Below, one piece after another: positions 1 to 9,520 of a stretch of 64,000 bases of DNA. The DNA comes from Campylobacter showae. Its GTDB lineage: Bacteria > Campylobacterota > Campylobacteria > Campylobacterales > Campylobacteraceae. The translations under genes and the position numbers were made by a program. The notes under the pieces are model-generated. The model did no database searches and was not told where the DNA came from. It saw only the letters and a program-made list of their open reading frames with translations. The number at the start of each line of letters is the position of its first letter. Position 1 is the stretch's first letter. The stretch is from the NCBI RefSeq assembly GCF_900699785.1, contig NZ_LR535679.1:1674001-1738000 (forward strand). The letters run 5' to 3'.

Positions 1-544
1 ACGCGATCTCATCGCTAGCCTCGCATGCCTCGCAATCATTCATATCGTCTTTGGCGAGCTTTTTCCACAGCTCGTAGTTTGCCTTCGCTTCTCTAGCATC
101 GCCCATGTCTATGTTTTGATTCATCAAGGCCTTGTAGTATGAGGCCAGTGAGATCTCCATGCGCTCGTAGTAAAACGCCATCGCCTCGTTTGCCTCGTCT
201 ATGAGCTCCTTTTCTATCATGGAGCTTTTGGCGACGCCCGAGACGATCCATTTAAATTTCCACAGGCAGTCCGCAAAGTCGTCAAAATTCGGATACTCGT
301 TCTCGTTTTCTTTTAAATTTTGCGCGATATAGTCCGTGAGCCACATTAGCGCTCTGGTTCTTAAAAACGCGCCGAATTTTTCAAATTCGTCGTTTAAAAC
401 AAAGTCGCAAATTTGCGCGGCAAACGCCAAATCCCGCGCATCTACGGCGTCTCTTATCTCGTTAAATAAAAACTCTTCCTTATCGGCTAATTTATCAAAT
501 TTTTTTAGCTTTTTATAAAGCTCTTCTAGCGTGCGCTCTTGCAT
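1..544 (-). CDS. Hypothetical protein, 3' part outside window
   Basis: An open minus-strand frame begins with ATG at 544-542 and runs off the left edge with no stop, giving about 181 visible residues. A good ribosome binding site (GGGGAG) sits just before the ATG. The product starts MQERTLEELYKKLKKFDK and is charged, mostly helical in character, with no signal peptide or membrane segment. Residues such as the CEACEAS stretch near the visible end give some cysteines, but I recognise no domain. It is divergent from pycB, with about 110 bases between the two starts. Function unknown. The gene is real because the frame is open over the whole stretch, has a good start site and natural composition. 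Confidence 0.75.
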   Translation of the reverse strand, partial: MQERTLEELYKKLKKFDKLADKEEFLFNEIRDAVDARDLAFAAQICDFVLNDEFEKFGAFLRTRALMWLTDYIAQNLKENENEYPNFDDFADCLWKFKWIVSGVAKSSMIEKELIDEANEAMAFYYERMEISLASYYKALMNQNIDMGDAREAKANYELWKKLAKDDMNDCEACEASDEIA

Positions 545-653
545 TTGCTCCCCTCGTTAAACATTTTTGTGATAATGCTTTGATTTTATTATATCCACTT
601 AATCTAAAACAAGGTAAAATTAGCACGATTTTGAAATTTTATAAGGCGGCAAA

Positions 654-2474
654 ATGGCGAAAAAATTTATAGACGTTATGGATACTACCTTTAGAGACGG
701 CTTTCAGTCGGTTTTCGGCGCGCGCGTGGCGATGGCTGATTTTTTACCCGCGGTTAGCGCGGCTAAAGAGGCCGGCATAACGCACTTTGAGTTTGGCGGC
801 GGGGCGCGATTTCAGAGCCTTTATTTTTATTTGAACGAAGATGCGTTTGCGATGATGGATAAATTTCGCGAAACGGTCGGGCCCGAGGCAAACCTGCAAA
901 CTCTAAGCCGCGGCGTAAATACCGTGACGCTAGACACGGGCAGCCGCGAGCTAGTCGATCTGCACGCGAAGCTCTTTAAAAAGCATGGCACGACCACGAT
1001 ACGAAACTTCGACGCGCTAAACGACGTGGAAAATTTAAAATTTTCCGGCGAACGTATCGCTCATCACGGCTTAAAGCACGAAGTGGTCGTCACGATGATG
1101 GATCTGCCCGCGGGCTGTTCGGGCGCGCACGACGTGGCGTTTTACGAGCGGATTTTGCGCGAAATTTTAGACGCGGGCATCCCGTATCACAGCGTTTGTT
1201 TCAAAGACGCCAGCGGCACCTCTAGCCCGCAAAAAGTATATGAGACCATCAAAATGGCTCGCAAACTCCTCCCGCAAAATACCCACATCAGACTCCACAC
1301 CCACGAAACCGCAGGCGTTAGCGTCGCTTGCTATATGGCCGCTCTAGAAGCGGGCGCAGACGGCATCGATCTAGCCGCAAGCCCCGTTAGCGGCGGCACC
1401 AGCCAGCCAGATATCCTAACGATGCTGCATGCCGTTAAGGGCAAAAACTACGATCTGGGCGGACTTGACGTGGAGAAAATTCTAAAATACGAAAGCGTAC
1501 TCGGCGAATGCTTGAAAGATTATTTCCTGCCGCCCGAAGCCGTGCAGGTTAGCCCGCTCATCCCGTTTAGCCCGATGCCGGGCGGCGCGCTAACGGCAAA
1601 TACCCAAATGATGCGCGATAATAATATCTTGGATAAATTCCCCGAGGTCATCCTAGCGATGCGCGAAGTCGTGCAAAAGGGCGGCTACGGCACGAGCGTG
1701 ACGCCGGTTAGTCAGTTTTATTTCCAGCAGGCGTTTAATAACGTAATGTTTGGCCCGTGGAAAAAGATCGCCGAGGGCTACGGTAAAATGGTGCTAGGCT
1801 ACTTCGGCAAGACGCCCGTAGAGCCCGACAAGAGCGTGGTTAAGCTAGCTAGCGAGCAGTTAAGCTTAAAACCGACCAAAGAGCATGCCATGGATATCGC
1901 GGATAAAGACGAGAGCAAGTCGCTTAAATTTACGCGCGAGCTGCTTAAAAAAGAGGGCATCGAGCCTAGCGAGGAAAATATCTTTATCGCTGCGGCGTGC
2001 AAAGAAAAGGGCATCGTGTTTCTAAAAGGCGAAGGCAAGGTAAATATCCGAAAAAAATCGACAAATACGTGCGAAACGAGCGCGCCGACCCCTCGCGCGA
2101 AAACTCCGATAAACGAAAAATACAGCGTCACCGTAAATGGCAAGAAATTTGACGTCGAGGTCGCGGACGCAGACGGCAAAGCCGAGATAAAAAGCGTAAA
2201 ACCCGCAAGCGTAGCGCATATGCCGCCTCCGGAGCTCTCTCCGGCCAAAACGACCGGCGGCAGCGGTGAGCCGGTTAAAAGCACGCTTCCGGGAAACGTG
2301 TTCAAAATCCTAGTCGCAGTGGGCGATAGCGTGAAAAAGGGACAAAGGATGTTTGTGCTGGAGGCTATGAAGATGGAAATAGACGTCAATGCCCCAAAAG
2401 ACGGGCTGGTAACGTCTATCGAGGTACAGCAAGGACAAACCGTAGCAAACGGTCAAATTTTAGCGAAAATTTAA
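654..2474 (+). CDS. pycB: Pyruvate carboxylase subunit B / oxaloacetate decarboxylase alpha-type protein
   Basis: The 606-residue protein has an HMGL-like carboxyltransferase domain at the N-terminus with the DTTFRDGFQS metal/active-site motif at about residues 10-19, a conserved PYC/OADA middle domain, and a C-terminal biotinyl domain. The biotin attachment motif EAMKMEI is at 570-576, with Lys573 as the biotinylated residue. A linker rich in Pro, Ala and Lys (about 480-540) joins the parts. In campylobacters this is the carboxyltransferase half of a two-subunit pyruvate carboxylase that makes oxaloacetate; the biotin carboxylase half (pycA) is not in the window. An oxaloacetate decarboxylase alpha role cannot be excluded from sequence alone. 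The start has a good binding site (AAGGCGG), and pckA follows after 18 bases, so the two are likely co-transcribed. Confidence 0.93.
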   Translation: MAKKFIDVMDTTFRDGFQSVFGARVAMADFLPAVSAAKEAGITHFEFGGGARFQSLYFYLNEDAFAMMDKFRETVGPEANLQTLSRGVNTVTLDTGSRELVDLHAKLFKKHGTTTIRNFDALNDVENLKFSGERIAHHGLKHEVVVTMMDLPAGCSGAHDVAFYERILREILDAGIPYHSVCFKDASGTSSPQKVYETIKMARKLLPQNTHIRLHTHETAGVSVACYMAALEAGADGIDLAASPVSGGTSQPDILTMLHAVKGKNYDLGGLDVEKILKYESVLGECLKDYFLPPEAVQVSPLIPFSPMPGGALTANTQMMRDNNILDKFPEVILAMREVVQKGGYGTSVTPVSQFYFQQAFNNVMFGPWKKIAEGYGKMVLGYFGKTPVEPDKSVVKLASEQLSLKPTKEHAMDIADKDESKSLKFTRELLKKEGIEPSEENIFIAAACKEKGIVFLKGEGKVNIRKKSTNTCETSAPTPRAKTPINEKYSVTVNGKKFDVEVADADGKAEIKSVKPASVAHMPPPELSPAKTTGGSGEPVKSTLPGNVFKILVAVGDSVKKGQRMFVLEAMKMEIDVNAPKDGLVTSIEVQQGQTVANGQILAKI

Positions 2475-2492
2475 TCCAAAAAAGGAAGAAAA

Positions 2493-4070
2493 ATGGTAAA
2501 CGAAATAGAAAAATTAGGTCTTAAGGACATCAAAAAAATCAACCACAACCTAAGTTACGACGAGCTTTTCGAGCTTGAAAAGGCGATGGGCGAGGGACGC
2601 GTGTCAAGCAACGGCACTTTTATGGTCGATACTGGCATATTTACGGGTCGCAGCCCAAAGGATAAGTACTTCGTAAAGCAGGACCCGAGCCAAAAATACA
2701 TCGCGTGGGGCAAGGTAAATCAGCCTATCTCAAAAGAGCTTTTCGACAAGCTTTTAGCCAAAGCCAAAGCCCAGCTAAGCGGCAAGGAAATCTTTATCCA
2801 AGACGCATTTTGCGGCGCGAGCGAAAAGAGCAAAAAATCGGTTCGTTTCGTAACCGAAGTCGCATGGCAGGCGCATTTCGTAAAAAATATGTTCATCCGT
2901 CCAAACGAGGCGGAGCTAGCTAAATTTAGCCCTGATTTCGTGGTTTTCAATGCGTGCAAATGCAAAAACGAAGAGTGCAAAGAGCAGGGGCTAAACTCCG
3001 ACGTTTTCGTTATCTTTAACGTCGAGGAAAACGTCGCCGTTATCGGCGGTACGTGGTACGGCGGCGAGATGAAAAAAGGAATTTTCTCTATGATGAACTA
3101 CTGGCTGCCGCTTGAGGGCAAGCTAAGCATGCACTGCTCGGCAAACGTGGGCAAGCAGGGCGATACGGCATTATTTTTCGGCCTAAGCGGCACGGGCAAA
3201 ACGACGCTCTCTACAGATCCAAACCGCAAGCTAATCGGCGATGACGAGCACGGCTGGGACGATGAGGGGATATTTAACTTCGAGGGCGGCTGCTACGCGA
3301 AGTGCATAAATTTAGATCCGAGCAGCGAGCCTGAAATTTACGCCGCTATCAAACGCGACGCGCTGCTTGAAAACGTAGTCGCCAACGAGGCGGGCGTAGT
3401 AGACTACAAAGACGGTAGCAAGACCGAAAACACCCGCGTTAGCTACCCGATCTATCATATCGATAACTACGAGCCAAGCTCTGCGGGCGGCCATCCAAAA
3501 AACATAATCTTCCTAACAGCCGACGCATTCGGCGTTTTGCCGCCGGTCGCAAAGCTAACCAAAGAGCAGGCGATGTATTATTTCCTAAGCGGCTACACGG
3601 CAAAAGTCGCGGGCACCGAGCGCGGTATCACCGAGCCGGTGGCAACCTTTAGCGCGTGCTTTGGCGAGCCGTTTATGCCGCTGCATCCGACCGTTTACGC
3701 TAAGCTACTGGGCGAAAAGATCGACAAGCATAATGTCAGCGTCTATCTCGTAAACACAGGCTGGAGCGGCGGCGCGTACGGCGTGGGCAAGCGAATGAGC
3801 ATCAAAGCCACGCGCGCGTGCATAAACGCGATCCTTGACGGCAGCATCAAAAAGTGCGAATTTGAAAATTTCGAGAAATTTAACCTCGCGATCCCAAAAG
3901 AGCTCGCAGGCGTCGAGACGAAGCTGCTAAATCCGATCAATACGTGGGAAAATAAGGACGAATACGTCGCGACTAGAGATAAGCTAGCGGGTATGTTTGA
4001 GGCGAATTTTAAACGCTACGAGGACGTAAAAGAGGGCGTAGAATACGCAAAAGCGGGCCCTACGGCTTAA
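2493..4070 (+). CDS. pckA: Phosphoenolpyruvate carboxykinase (ATP)
   Basis: The 525-residue product is the full length of ATP-type PEP carboxykinase. It interconverts oxaloacetate plus ATP with PEP, CO2 and ADP in the cytoplasm. The P-loop GLSGTGKTT lies at about residues 230-238 and is followed by the kinase-2 motif [11 protein letters not shown]. The substrate-binding TGRSPKDKY stretch is near residue 52. A binding site AAAGGAAG precedes the ATG. It follows pycB by 18 bases; the pair controls flux between pyruvate, oxaloacetate and PEP, which is central in campylobacters that do not ferment sugars and must make hexoses by gluconeogenesis. I recall the same order (argH, pckA, pycB) in C. jejuni, whereas here about 6 kb separates pckA from argH. 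Confidence 0.96.
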   Translation: MVNEIEKLGLKDIKKINHNLSYDELFELEKAMGEGRVSSNGTFMVDTGIFTGRSPKDKYFVKQDPSQKYIAWGKVNQPISKELFDKLLAKAKAQLSGKEIFIQDAFCGASEKSKKSVRFVTEVAWQAHFVKNMFIRPNEAELAKFSPDFVVFNACKCKNEECKEQGLNSDVFVIFNVEENVAVIGGTWYGGEMKKGIFSMMNYWLPLEGKLSMHCSANVGKQGDTALFFGLSGTGKTTLSTDPNRKLIGDDEHGWDDEGIFNFEGGCYAKCINLDPSSEPEIYAAIKRDALLENVVANEAGVVDYKDGSKTENTRVSYPIYHIDNYEPSSAGGHPKNIIFLTADAFGVLPPVAKLTKEQAMYYFLSGYTAKVAGTERGITEPVATFSACFGEPFMPLHPTVYAKLLGEKIDKHNVSVYLVNTGWSGGAYGVGKRMSIKATRACINAILDGSIKKCEFENFEKFNLAIPKELAGVETKLLNPINTWENKDEYVATRDKLAGMFEANFKRYEDVKEGVEYAKAGPTA

Positions 4071-4087
4071 ATTTAAAGGGCGCGGGA

Positions 4088-5491
4088 TTGAAATTTTACT
4101 CTGTAAAACGCGGGCTTAAATTTAGCCTTTTAGCCTGCGCCTTTTTTCTTTCGGGTTGCGATATTTTGGGAGGACAAAGCCAAAGCTCCGCGCTAAAGTC
4201 CGCCAAGCAGCCCGAGTTTTCTTTCGTTCCGGACTCCGACGCGGTCGCGTATCTAAACGAGTACCGCCGAGGCTCGGGACTCTCCAGCCTAAGACAAAAT
4301 CAAATTTTAAGCCAAGCCGCCAAAAATCACGCCGAGTATAGCGCCCAAAACGAATACATGGGCCACGACGAGACGGCAGGACGAGCTAAATTTAGCGGCG
4401 CGACTCCGGCCGACAGAGCTCTAGCCGTGGGCTACAAATCAACTCTAGTGCTTGAAAACATCGCTTATAAAAGCGACTTTAAAGAGGCGGTGGACGGGCT
4501 ATTTTCGGCGATTTATCACCGATTTGCGTTTTTAAATTTGAGCGTCGATGAGGTCGGCTACGCGCTCGCGTCCAAGGATAAATTTAACGCCTTCGTCTTT
4601 GAGATGGGCAACTCTAGGCTTAACGCCTTTTGCGCTAAGGGTGCGAGCGATACGGGCGCGGGGCGGTTTTATACCAACGTCTGCGCAGATAAAAATCTAA
4701 AAATAAAAGACGCCAAATTTGATAATTTCACCGGCTCTAGCAAGCCTTTTGTCAAATTTCCCGACGCTACTGCAGTGACGCCCTATTTTAGCGGCGAGAT
4801 CCCGGACCCCTTCCCCGAGTGCAAGATCACGGCAAGTCCCGTCAGTATCGAGTTTAACGCAAATGCAAGCGAGGTAAAATTTAAGGATTTTGAGATATTT
4901 AAAGATGGGCGAAAGATCCAAAATTTGCACGTCATCACGAGCGCCAACGATATAAATTCTAAATTTTCCTCCAAGCAGTTCGCGGCTTTTTCGCGGGAGG
5001 TTTTTGACTTCGGCGCGCAGTACGAGGCGGTTTTTAGCTACGAGCAAGCAGGCGCGCGAAATCAAAGCGCCCAAAACGCGGGCGCGCAGGTAAAGCAGAT
5101 AAAATGGAGCTTTAAAACCAAAACTCCGCAAAATCCATATTTCGACGCGCGAGACGGCGACGTGCTGGGCGTGGATGCGGATAAGACCTACGAGATATTT
5201 TTCCGCCCCAAAGACTGCAACGACCTCATGACGCGCTACTCTTACAAAGCCTCGGGCTTTATGATGCCTACGGTCGCACAAAGCGGCACGAACACGCTAA
5301 GCGTGAAGCTAAAAGGCATGGCCGGCGATACGCTAAGTATCGTGGCGGGCGGCATGAGCGTCAAGGTGCGGCTCAAAACCAGCTCGCCAGAAGCCGTGCG
5401 CGAGAGGAGGGCGTTTTACGTGAAGGCGGGAGTGATGATCGCCGGCGTGATAGTGATTTTTGCGCTAATCGGCAGAAAGATGAGGCGGTAA
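4088..5491 (+). CDS. CAP/SCP-domain lipoprotein with C-terminal membrane anchor
   Basis: A 467-residue protein with a TTG start, 17 bases after pckA. Residues 1-24 form a lipoprotein signal with the lipobox LSGC and lipidated Cys24. Residues of about 48-170 match a CAP/SCP (CAP superfamily) fold: an AYLNEYRRGSGLSSL start, HAEYSAQN with the conserved His, and a HRFAFLN motif. The middle region is unassigned, beta-rich, with a CNDL cysteine. A hydrophobic helix (about 447-462) followed by RKMRR closes the protein, so it may be held at both ends. CAP proteins in bacteria are exported and their activity is mostly unknown. The short gap to pckA suggests read-through, but the function is unrelated to PEP metabolism. 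Confidence 0.82.
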   Translation: MKFYSVKRGLKFSLLACAFFLSGCDILGGQSQSSALKSAKQPEFSFVPDSDAVAYLNEYRRGSGLSSLRQNQILSQAAKNHAEYSAQNEYMGHDETAGRAKFSGATPADRALAVGYKSTLVLENIAYKSDFKEAVDGLFSAIYHRFAFLNLSVDEVGYALASKDKFNAFVFEMGNSRLNAFCAKGASDTGAGRFYTNVCADKNLKIKDAKFDNFTGSSKPFVKFPDATAVTPYFSGEIPDPFPECKITASPVSIEFNANASEVKFKDFEIFKDGRKIQNLHVITSANDINSKFSSKQFAAFSREVFDFGAQYEAVFSYEQAGARNQSAQNAGAQVKQIKWSFKTKTPQNPYFDARDGDVLGVDADKTYEIFFRPKDCNDLMTRYSYKASGFMMPTVAQSGTNTLSVKLKGMAGDTLSIVAGGMSVKVRLKTSSPEAVRERRAFYVKAGVMIAGVIVIFALIGRKMRR

Positions 5492-5494
5492 ATT

Positions 5495-5514
5495 CGGACT
5501 ATATAATAAGTCCG
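5495..5514. terminator. Hairpin after CAP lipoprotein gene
   Basis: A 6-bp perfect stem (CGGACT/AGTCCG) with an 8-base AT loop begins 4 bases after the stop codon. There is no T-run after it, so it may be a weak terminator or an mRNA-end hairpin. Confidence 0.35.
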
Positions 5515-5711
5515 CCGCGCTTAACTATTTATAAATTTTACCGACTTGCGTATCTGCAACTAAACGACGTAAAACCTTCGTATGAGCGTATAAATGCCAA
5601 AATTTACGCTTATATCCGCCGCCGCGTGGATAGTGCTGCGACTATAAAAAAGTTTGGCGCGAGGAGCGGAAATAAAGTTTATTATTTATCGCTTTTGCGG
5701 CTACGGCGAGT

Positions 5712-6128
5712 TTATCTTGCTAGTTCTATCCTGATCTGCCCGTCTTTTGCGACCGAGCTCACATCGCCCTCGATCACGCCCAGGCGTACGATGCCTTCAT
5801 AGTAGGGCTGATAGCCGTAGTAGATGACAAAGTTATTCCACGGAGCAAAGTATGAGATCTCGCCTTTTTTGCCGTCGCTGCCGCTCGGAGCGCCTCTTGT
5901 ATCAAGCTGTTTTGGCAGCTTAGCTACCTTTTCGCGTCCGCCGTAGTCCTCTAAATTTAGCGTTAGCGGCAGCTGTGCGGCAAAACTCCTTGCCGCTGCC
6001 GTATCGTCTAAGATAGCCGTCGCTTCGCCGTTAGAGCTCTTTAGGACTATCTTTAAATTTTGCATTTTCTCTCCTGCTGCCAAATTTAACCCCGCAAAAA
6101 GCATAAAGACGGCTAAAGTTTTTCTCAT
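5712..6128 (-). CDS. Exported cyclophilin-like fold protein
   Basis: The 138-residue protein begins with a signal peptide (MRKTLAVFMLFAGLNLAAG), so export is likely. The remainder has the pattern of the cyclophilin-like beta-barrel family: an early strand LKIVLKSSNGEATAILDDTAAARSF, then a LPLTLNLEDYGGREKVAKLP stretch, then GEISYFAPWNNFVIYYG and a final RLGVIEGDV. These proteins are often encoded beside alcohol dehydrogenases or flavodoxins under an AraC regulator; their activity is not established. It is the last gene of the minus-strand unit hydrolase-dehydrogenase-this gene, 17 bases after the dehydrogenase stop. Confidence 0.75.
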   Translation of the reverse strand: MRKTLAVFMLFAGLNLAAGEKMQNLKIVLKSSNGEATAILDDTAAARSFAAQLPLTLNLEDYGGREKVAKLPKQLDTRGAPSGSDGKKGEISYFAPWNNFVIYYGYQPYYEGIVRLGVIEGDVSSVAKDGQIRIELAR

Positions 6129-6145
6129 TTTTACTCACTTTAAAT

Positions 6146-7294
6146 TTATTTTGCCAGTTCGAGGATTTGAGCGATATTTTTCTTTGGATAGAGCTCTTGC
6201 ATCGCCCACGCCTTTGCGTTTTCATAGGCAACACCCGCGATCTCATTTATAAGCGTCTCGCTATCTATCTTTAGCTGCGATAGTCTTGTTGGAGTGCCTA
6301 TTTTGTCAAACCACGCTTTTAGCGCCTCTATGCCCTCATCTGCGGTTTTAAGCCCAAAAATTTCTCTCGCAAAACGCTCAAATACGCCTAAATTTCTATC
6401 CTTATACCACTTCATCCACGCAGGCATAACCACACTTAGTCCAGCTCCGTGCGCGCAGTCCGTTACCGCACTCATCGCATGCTCGATCATGTGATTTGGA
6501 TACTCGATGCCTGAGGTACCGACCATGGTTATGCCATTTAGCGCCATCGTCGCAGCCCAGGCAAACTCAGCTCTAGCATCGTAGTCATCAGGGTTTGCGA
6601 GTAAAATTTCGGTCGTACGGATGATGGTTTTGATGTTTGCTTCTACCTGCATTCTGGCGATTAGCGGATAGTTTATAGCCGTGAAATAGCCCTCGATGCT
6701 GTGCGCGATAACATCGCTTGCGCTATAAACTAGATAGTCGCGGCTGACGGTGGCTTGTAGCTGCGGGTTTACGACAGATACTTTTGGGAAAAGGCACGGC
6801 GCGCCCAGATGAAGCTTTAATTTAGCCGCTTCGTTGGTCACGACGCCGTTTTGATTCATCTCAGAGCCAGTTGCCGCTAGCGTGATGATGTCAAATACCA
6901 TAAGCGACTCGGCCGGATTTTTACCTACGAAAAAGTCCCACACGTCGCCGCTATATTTAGCTCCGGCAGCGACTGCCTTTGCAGAGTCTAGCACCGAGCC
7001 GCCGCCAACGGCCAGCACGCTATCGGCGCCAAATTCACGGGCTATTTTGATCGCTTCGTTTACTTTGCTTAGTACCGGGTTTGACTTAACGCCGCCAAAC
7101 CCTATGAATTCGATGCCGTTTGCTTTTAGACTATCGGTAGCTACGCCAAGCAGTCCGCTCTTTCTTACGCGCTCGCTGCCGTATAGCACAAGGGCTTTTT
7201 TAGCTCCAAATTCTTTCATATATTCGCCGATATGAGCTTCTTTGCCTTTGCCAAATTCTATTCTTACCGGGTTATAAAATGTAAAATTTTCCAT
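6146..7294 (-). CDS. Iron-containing alcohol dehydrogenase (YqhD/BdhA type)
   Basis: A 382-residue cytoplasmic enzyme of the Fe-ADH superfamily, which reduces aldehydes with NAD(P)H. The nucleotide-binding motif GGGSVLDSAKAVA is at about residues 95-107. The GSEMNQNGV segment follows. Metal ligands appear in DVIAHSIEGY and in the HMIEHAMSA...CAHGAGLS region, the standard Asp-His-His-His set. Length and motifs fit the butanol dehydrogenase/YqhD branch. It lies between an exported hydrolase and a cyclophilin-like protein, with a divergent AraC-type regulator upstream. This recalls E. coli yqhC-yqhD, where the regulator responds to reactive aldehydes; a similar detoxification role here is inference. 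Confidence 0.9.
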   Translation of the reverse strand: MENFTFYNPVRIEFGKGKEAHIGEYMKEFGAKKALVLYGSERVRKSGLLGVATDSLKANGIEFIGFGGVKSNPVLSKVNEAIKIAREFGADSVLAVGGGSVLDSAKAVAAGAKYSGDVWDFFVGKNPAESLMVFDIITLAATGSEMNQNGVVTNEAAKLKLHLGAPCLFPKVSVVNPQLQATVSRDYLVYSASDVIAHSIEGYFTAINYPLIARMQVEANIKTIIRTTEILLANPDDYDARAEFAWAATMALNGITMVGTSGIEYPNHMIEHAMSAVTDCAHGAGLSVVMPAWMKWYKDRNLGVFERFAREIFGLKTADEGIEALKAWFDKIGTPTRLSQLKIDSETLINEIAGVAYENAKAWAMQELYPKKNIAQILELAK

Positions 7295-7313
7295 TGTTTT
7301 TCTTTTTTAAATT

Positions 7314-7336
7314 TGCCCCCGCAAGGTGCAGGGGCA
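7314..7336 (-). terminator. Intercistronic hairpin between hydrolase and dehydrogenase
   Basis: TGCCCC and GGGGCA form a 6-bp GC-rich stem in the 47-base gap after the hydrolase stop codon. It has a T-poor 3' side, so it more likely stabilises the upstream message or attenuates than fully terminates. Confidence 0.35.
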
Positions 7337-7341
7337 GCGGT

Positions 7342-8424
7342 TTATTTCAAATTTGCTTTGAAAAATTCCTCAAATTTATCGTATGGGATCTTATTGTTTT
7401 TATTGTCGTATAGATCTGTGTGCACGGCGTCAGGGACGATAACTAGCTCTTTATTTTTGTTGCCAAGAGATTTAAAAGCGTCCTCGCTAAAGTATCTTGA
7501 GTGCGCTTTCTCGCCGGCTACGATAAGAGTCGGGGTTCTCATCTCGCTAGCGTAGACAAGGATTGGCATATTTATAAACGAGATAGGGTTTGTGACGATC
7601 CAGCCGCTCTCTCCGCTGTTTGAGTTTACAGAGCGTTTGTGATATCCGCGCGGCGTGCGGTAATAGTCCGCATATTCAGCGATAAACTGCGGCGTGCTTG
7701 CATCTACCTTTTTTGGATCAACGTTTATCGCACCAGTATATGCCGGTTTGCCATTTTTAGCATCGACCCAGCGTTGTTCGGCTAGCTTCTTTTTAGTTTC
7801 ATATCTCTCATCGGCGCCCACGCTATCGTTGTAGCCTTTTGCCATCACTCGCGTCATATCATACATCGTGCTGGTTGCAACCGCCTTTATGCGAGGATCG
7901 GCAAGAGATGCGTTTAGAGCAAAACCGCCCCAGCCGCATACGCCTAAAATGCCGATCTTACCTCGATCTATATTGCTCTGGGTGCCTAGAAAATCCACCG
8001 CAGCGCTAAAATCGTCAGTGTTTATCTCAGGGCTTGCTAAATTTCTTGGCTCGCCGCCGCTCTCTCCGGTGTAGCTTGGATCAAAGGCAAGCGTGATAAA
8101 GCCGCGCTCGGCTAAAGTTTGGGCGTAAAGGCCGCTTGATTGCTCTTTGACCGCGCCAAAAGGTCCGCTAACTGCGATCGCGGCAGCCTTACCATGCAAA
8201 TTTTTAGGCGTATAAAGATCGCCGACGATCTCCACGCCGTAACGATTTTTAAATTTAACTTTCTTGTGATCTACCTTATCGCTTTTAGCGAAAACTTTGT
8301 CCCACTCGCTTACCATCGATACCGCCTCTAGCGGTGATTTTACTACATTCGTACCTGCCATTGCATTGCCTCCTAAAATAAAACTTGACGCTACAAGCGT
8401 CGCCGCAAATTTCTTAAGATTCAC
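7342..8424 (-). CDS. Exported alpha/beta hydrolase (dienelactone hydrolase-like)
   Basis: A 360-residue protein with a clear signal peptide ending near NAMAG (about residue 24). The mature part is an alpha/beta hydrolase. The nucleophile elbow reads GVCGWGG, so the nucleophile is probably Cys, as in dienelactone hydrolases, rather than Ser. A late VIVPDAVHTDLYD supplies the catalytic His, and LIVAGEKAHS lies in the usual acid region. It is the first gene of a minus-strand unit with an iron-dependent alcohol dehydrogenase and a cyclophilin-like protein, and is divergent from an AraC-type regulator, which suggests shared control. The substrate is unknown. Confidence 0.8.
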   Translation of the reverse strand: MNLKKFAATLVASSFILGGNAMAGTNVVKSPLEAVSMVSEWDKVFAKSDKVDHKKVKFKNRYGVEIVGDLYTPKNLHGKAAAIAVSGPFGAVKEQSSGLYAQTLAERGFITLAFDPSYTGESGGEPRNLASPEINTDDFSAAVDFLGTQSNIDRGKIGILGVCGWGGFALNASLADPRIKAVATSTMYDMTRVMAKGYNDSVGADERYETKKKLAEQRWVDAKNGKPAYTGAINVDPKKVDASTPQFIAEYADYYRTPRGYHKRSVNSNSGESGWIVTNPISFINMPILVYASEMRTPTLIVAGEKAHSRYFSEDAFKSLGNKNKELVIVPDAVHTDLYDNKNNKIPYDKFEEFFKANLK

Positions 8425-8501
8425 CTCTTCTCCTTTAAATTTTTTGATATTTTGGCGAGCTTTGGACTTTCCTTGTCCCGCATACCGTTTTGTTGGGGTA
8501 C

Positions 8502-8507
8502 ATTATA
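8502..8507 (-). promoter_or_regulatory. -10 element of hydrolase/dehydrogenase unit
   Basis: A perfect TATAAT on the minus strand, preceded by G, lies 78 bases before the hydrolase ATG in the divergent region with the AraC gene. The roughly 75-base stretch to the opposing -10 is where an AraC-type activator would be expected to bind. Confidence 0.5.
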
Positions 8508-8581
8508 TCTGTATTTTAAATTTTACGTTAGAACGATCCTCTAAATTTCATGCCTAATCCTGCAAAATTTCTAAAAAGTTG

Positions 8582-8587
8582 TATAAT
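8582..8587 (+). promoter_or_regulatory. -10 element of AraC-type regulator gene
   Basis: A perfect TATAAT lies 27 bases before the ATG at 8615. It also overlaps the first codons of the longer open frame (TTG at 8579), which argues that translation starts at 8615 and not at 8579. Confidence 0.5.
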
Positions 8588-8614
8588 TTCACAAAATTTG
8601 ATTCGGAGAGTGAA

Positions 8615-9520
8615 ATGGCTGATGTAAATTTACTAAAAGAGCAGACAAAAGAGTTTTTATTAGATAGATGCGGCGTAAACTGCCTAGAGCGCAGCGACAT
8701 CGACTCGCTTGATTTTTATATCAGCGACAAAACGCATGATTTTATCAGCGCGGTTTATGAGCCGTCATTGTGCATAATACTGCAAGGAGCAAAGGCGATC
8801 GGCTTTGGCGATGATATGCACGGATACGACGAGCAGACTTATGCGCTAGCTTCTACTCATGTACCGTTAAATGTAAGCCTAACAGACGCTTCAAAAGAGA
8901 AACCCTACATCTCGCTTCGCATTAAATTTAGCCTTGATGAGGTCTATGAAGTGCTAAAAGGCGTGGACGTAAAAGAGCAGAACCTACAAAAAAGCGAAAA
9001 AGGCATATTCTTTGGCGAGCTAACGGATGAAATTTTAGAGCCTGTTTTGAGGTTTGTCTGGCTACTAGAAAAGCCGAAAGAGAAGGTCAAATTTCTCTCA
9101 GACCTTGCTAAAAAAGAGATACTTTACACGCTCGCAACAAACGATAAAAGCGGCTATTTTTTAAGTAAATTTGCGATGCAAGGCAGCGTTTCAAATAAAA
9201 TTTCAAAAGCCGTAGCAAAGATAAAAAACGAGTTTTCGCAAAAGCTAAATATGAAAGATGTCGCGCGCGAATGCGATATGAGTGAGTCTTCACTATATCA
9301 TAACTTCAAAATCGTAACCTCGCTAAGTCCCATAGCTTTTCAAAAAAAGATCCGCCTAGAAGAGGCCAAAAACCTGCTAGCGACCAAAAAGATCGGCGTT
9401 GCGCAGGCTGCTTTTGACGTCGGATACGAGAGCGCATCGCAGTTTAGCCGCGAATACGCAAGGATGTTTGGCGTACCGCCTAAAATTCATAGCGAAATTT
9501 TACGTTCTGGGGTGGCGTAA
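8615..9520 (+). CDS. AraC-family transcriptional regulator (YqhC-like)
   Basis: A 301-residue DNA-binding protein. The N-terminal half (about residues 15-170) fits the AraC_N domain, with the DFISAVYEPSLCIILQGAK motif typical of this family. The C-terminal part (about 200-295) has the two helix-turn-helix units, including MKDVARECDMSESSLYHNFK and AAFDVGYESASQFSREYARMFG. I chose ATG 8615 because GGAGAG precedes it by 4-5 bases, while the upstream TTG at 8579 falls in the promoter. It is transcribed away from the hydrolase-dehydrogenase-cyclophilin-like unit and is the likely activator of that unit, as YqhC is for yqhD. The inducer is unknown. Confidence 0.9.
   Translation: MADVNLLKEQTKEFLLDRCGVNCLERSDIDSLDFYISDKTHDFISAVYEPSLCIILQGAKAIGFGDDMHGYDEQTYALASTHVPLNVSLTDASKEKPYISLRIKFSLDEVYEVLKGVDVKEQNLQKSEKGIFFGELTDEILEPVLRFVWLLEKPKEKVKFLSDLAKKEILYTLATNDKSGYFLSKFAMQGSVSNKISKAVAKIKNEFSQKLNMKDVARECDMSESSLYHNFKIVTSLSPIAFQKKIRLEEAKNLLATKKIGVAQAAFDVGYESASQFSREYARMFGVPPKIHSEILRSGVA

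Noticed and set aside
336..518. Plus-strand 60-codon frame
   Set aside because: It lies antisense within the minus-strand gene at the left edge, with Ser/Asn-rich composition typical of a shadow.
1799..2389. 196-codon minus-strand frame within pycB
   Set aside because: It is antisense to a clear biotin-domain gene, Ser/Leu-rich, without ribosome site.
8579..8614. Upstream start (TTG) for the AraC regulator
   Set aside because: The stretch holds the TATAAT box and has no ribosome site, while ATG 8615 has GGAGAG at correct spacing.
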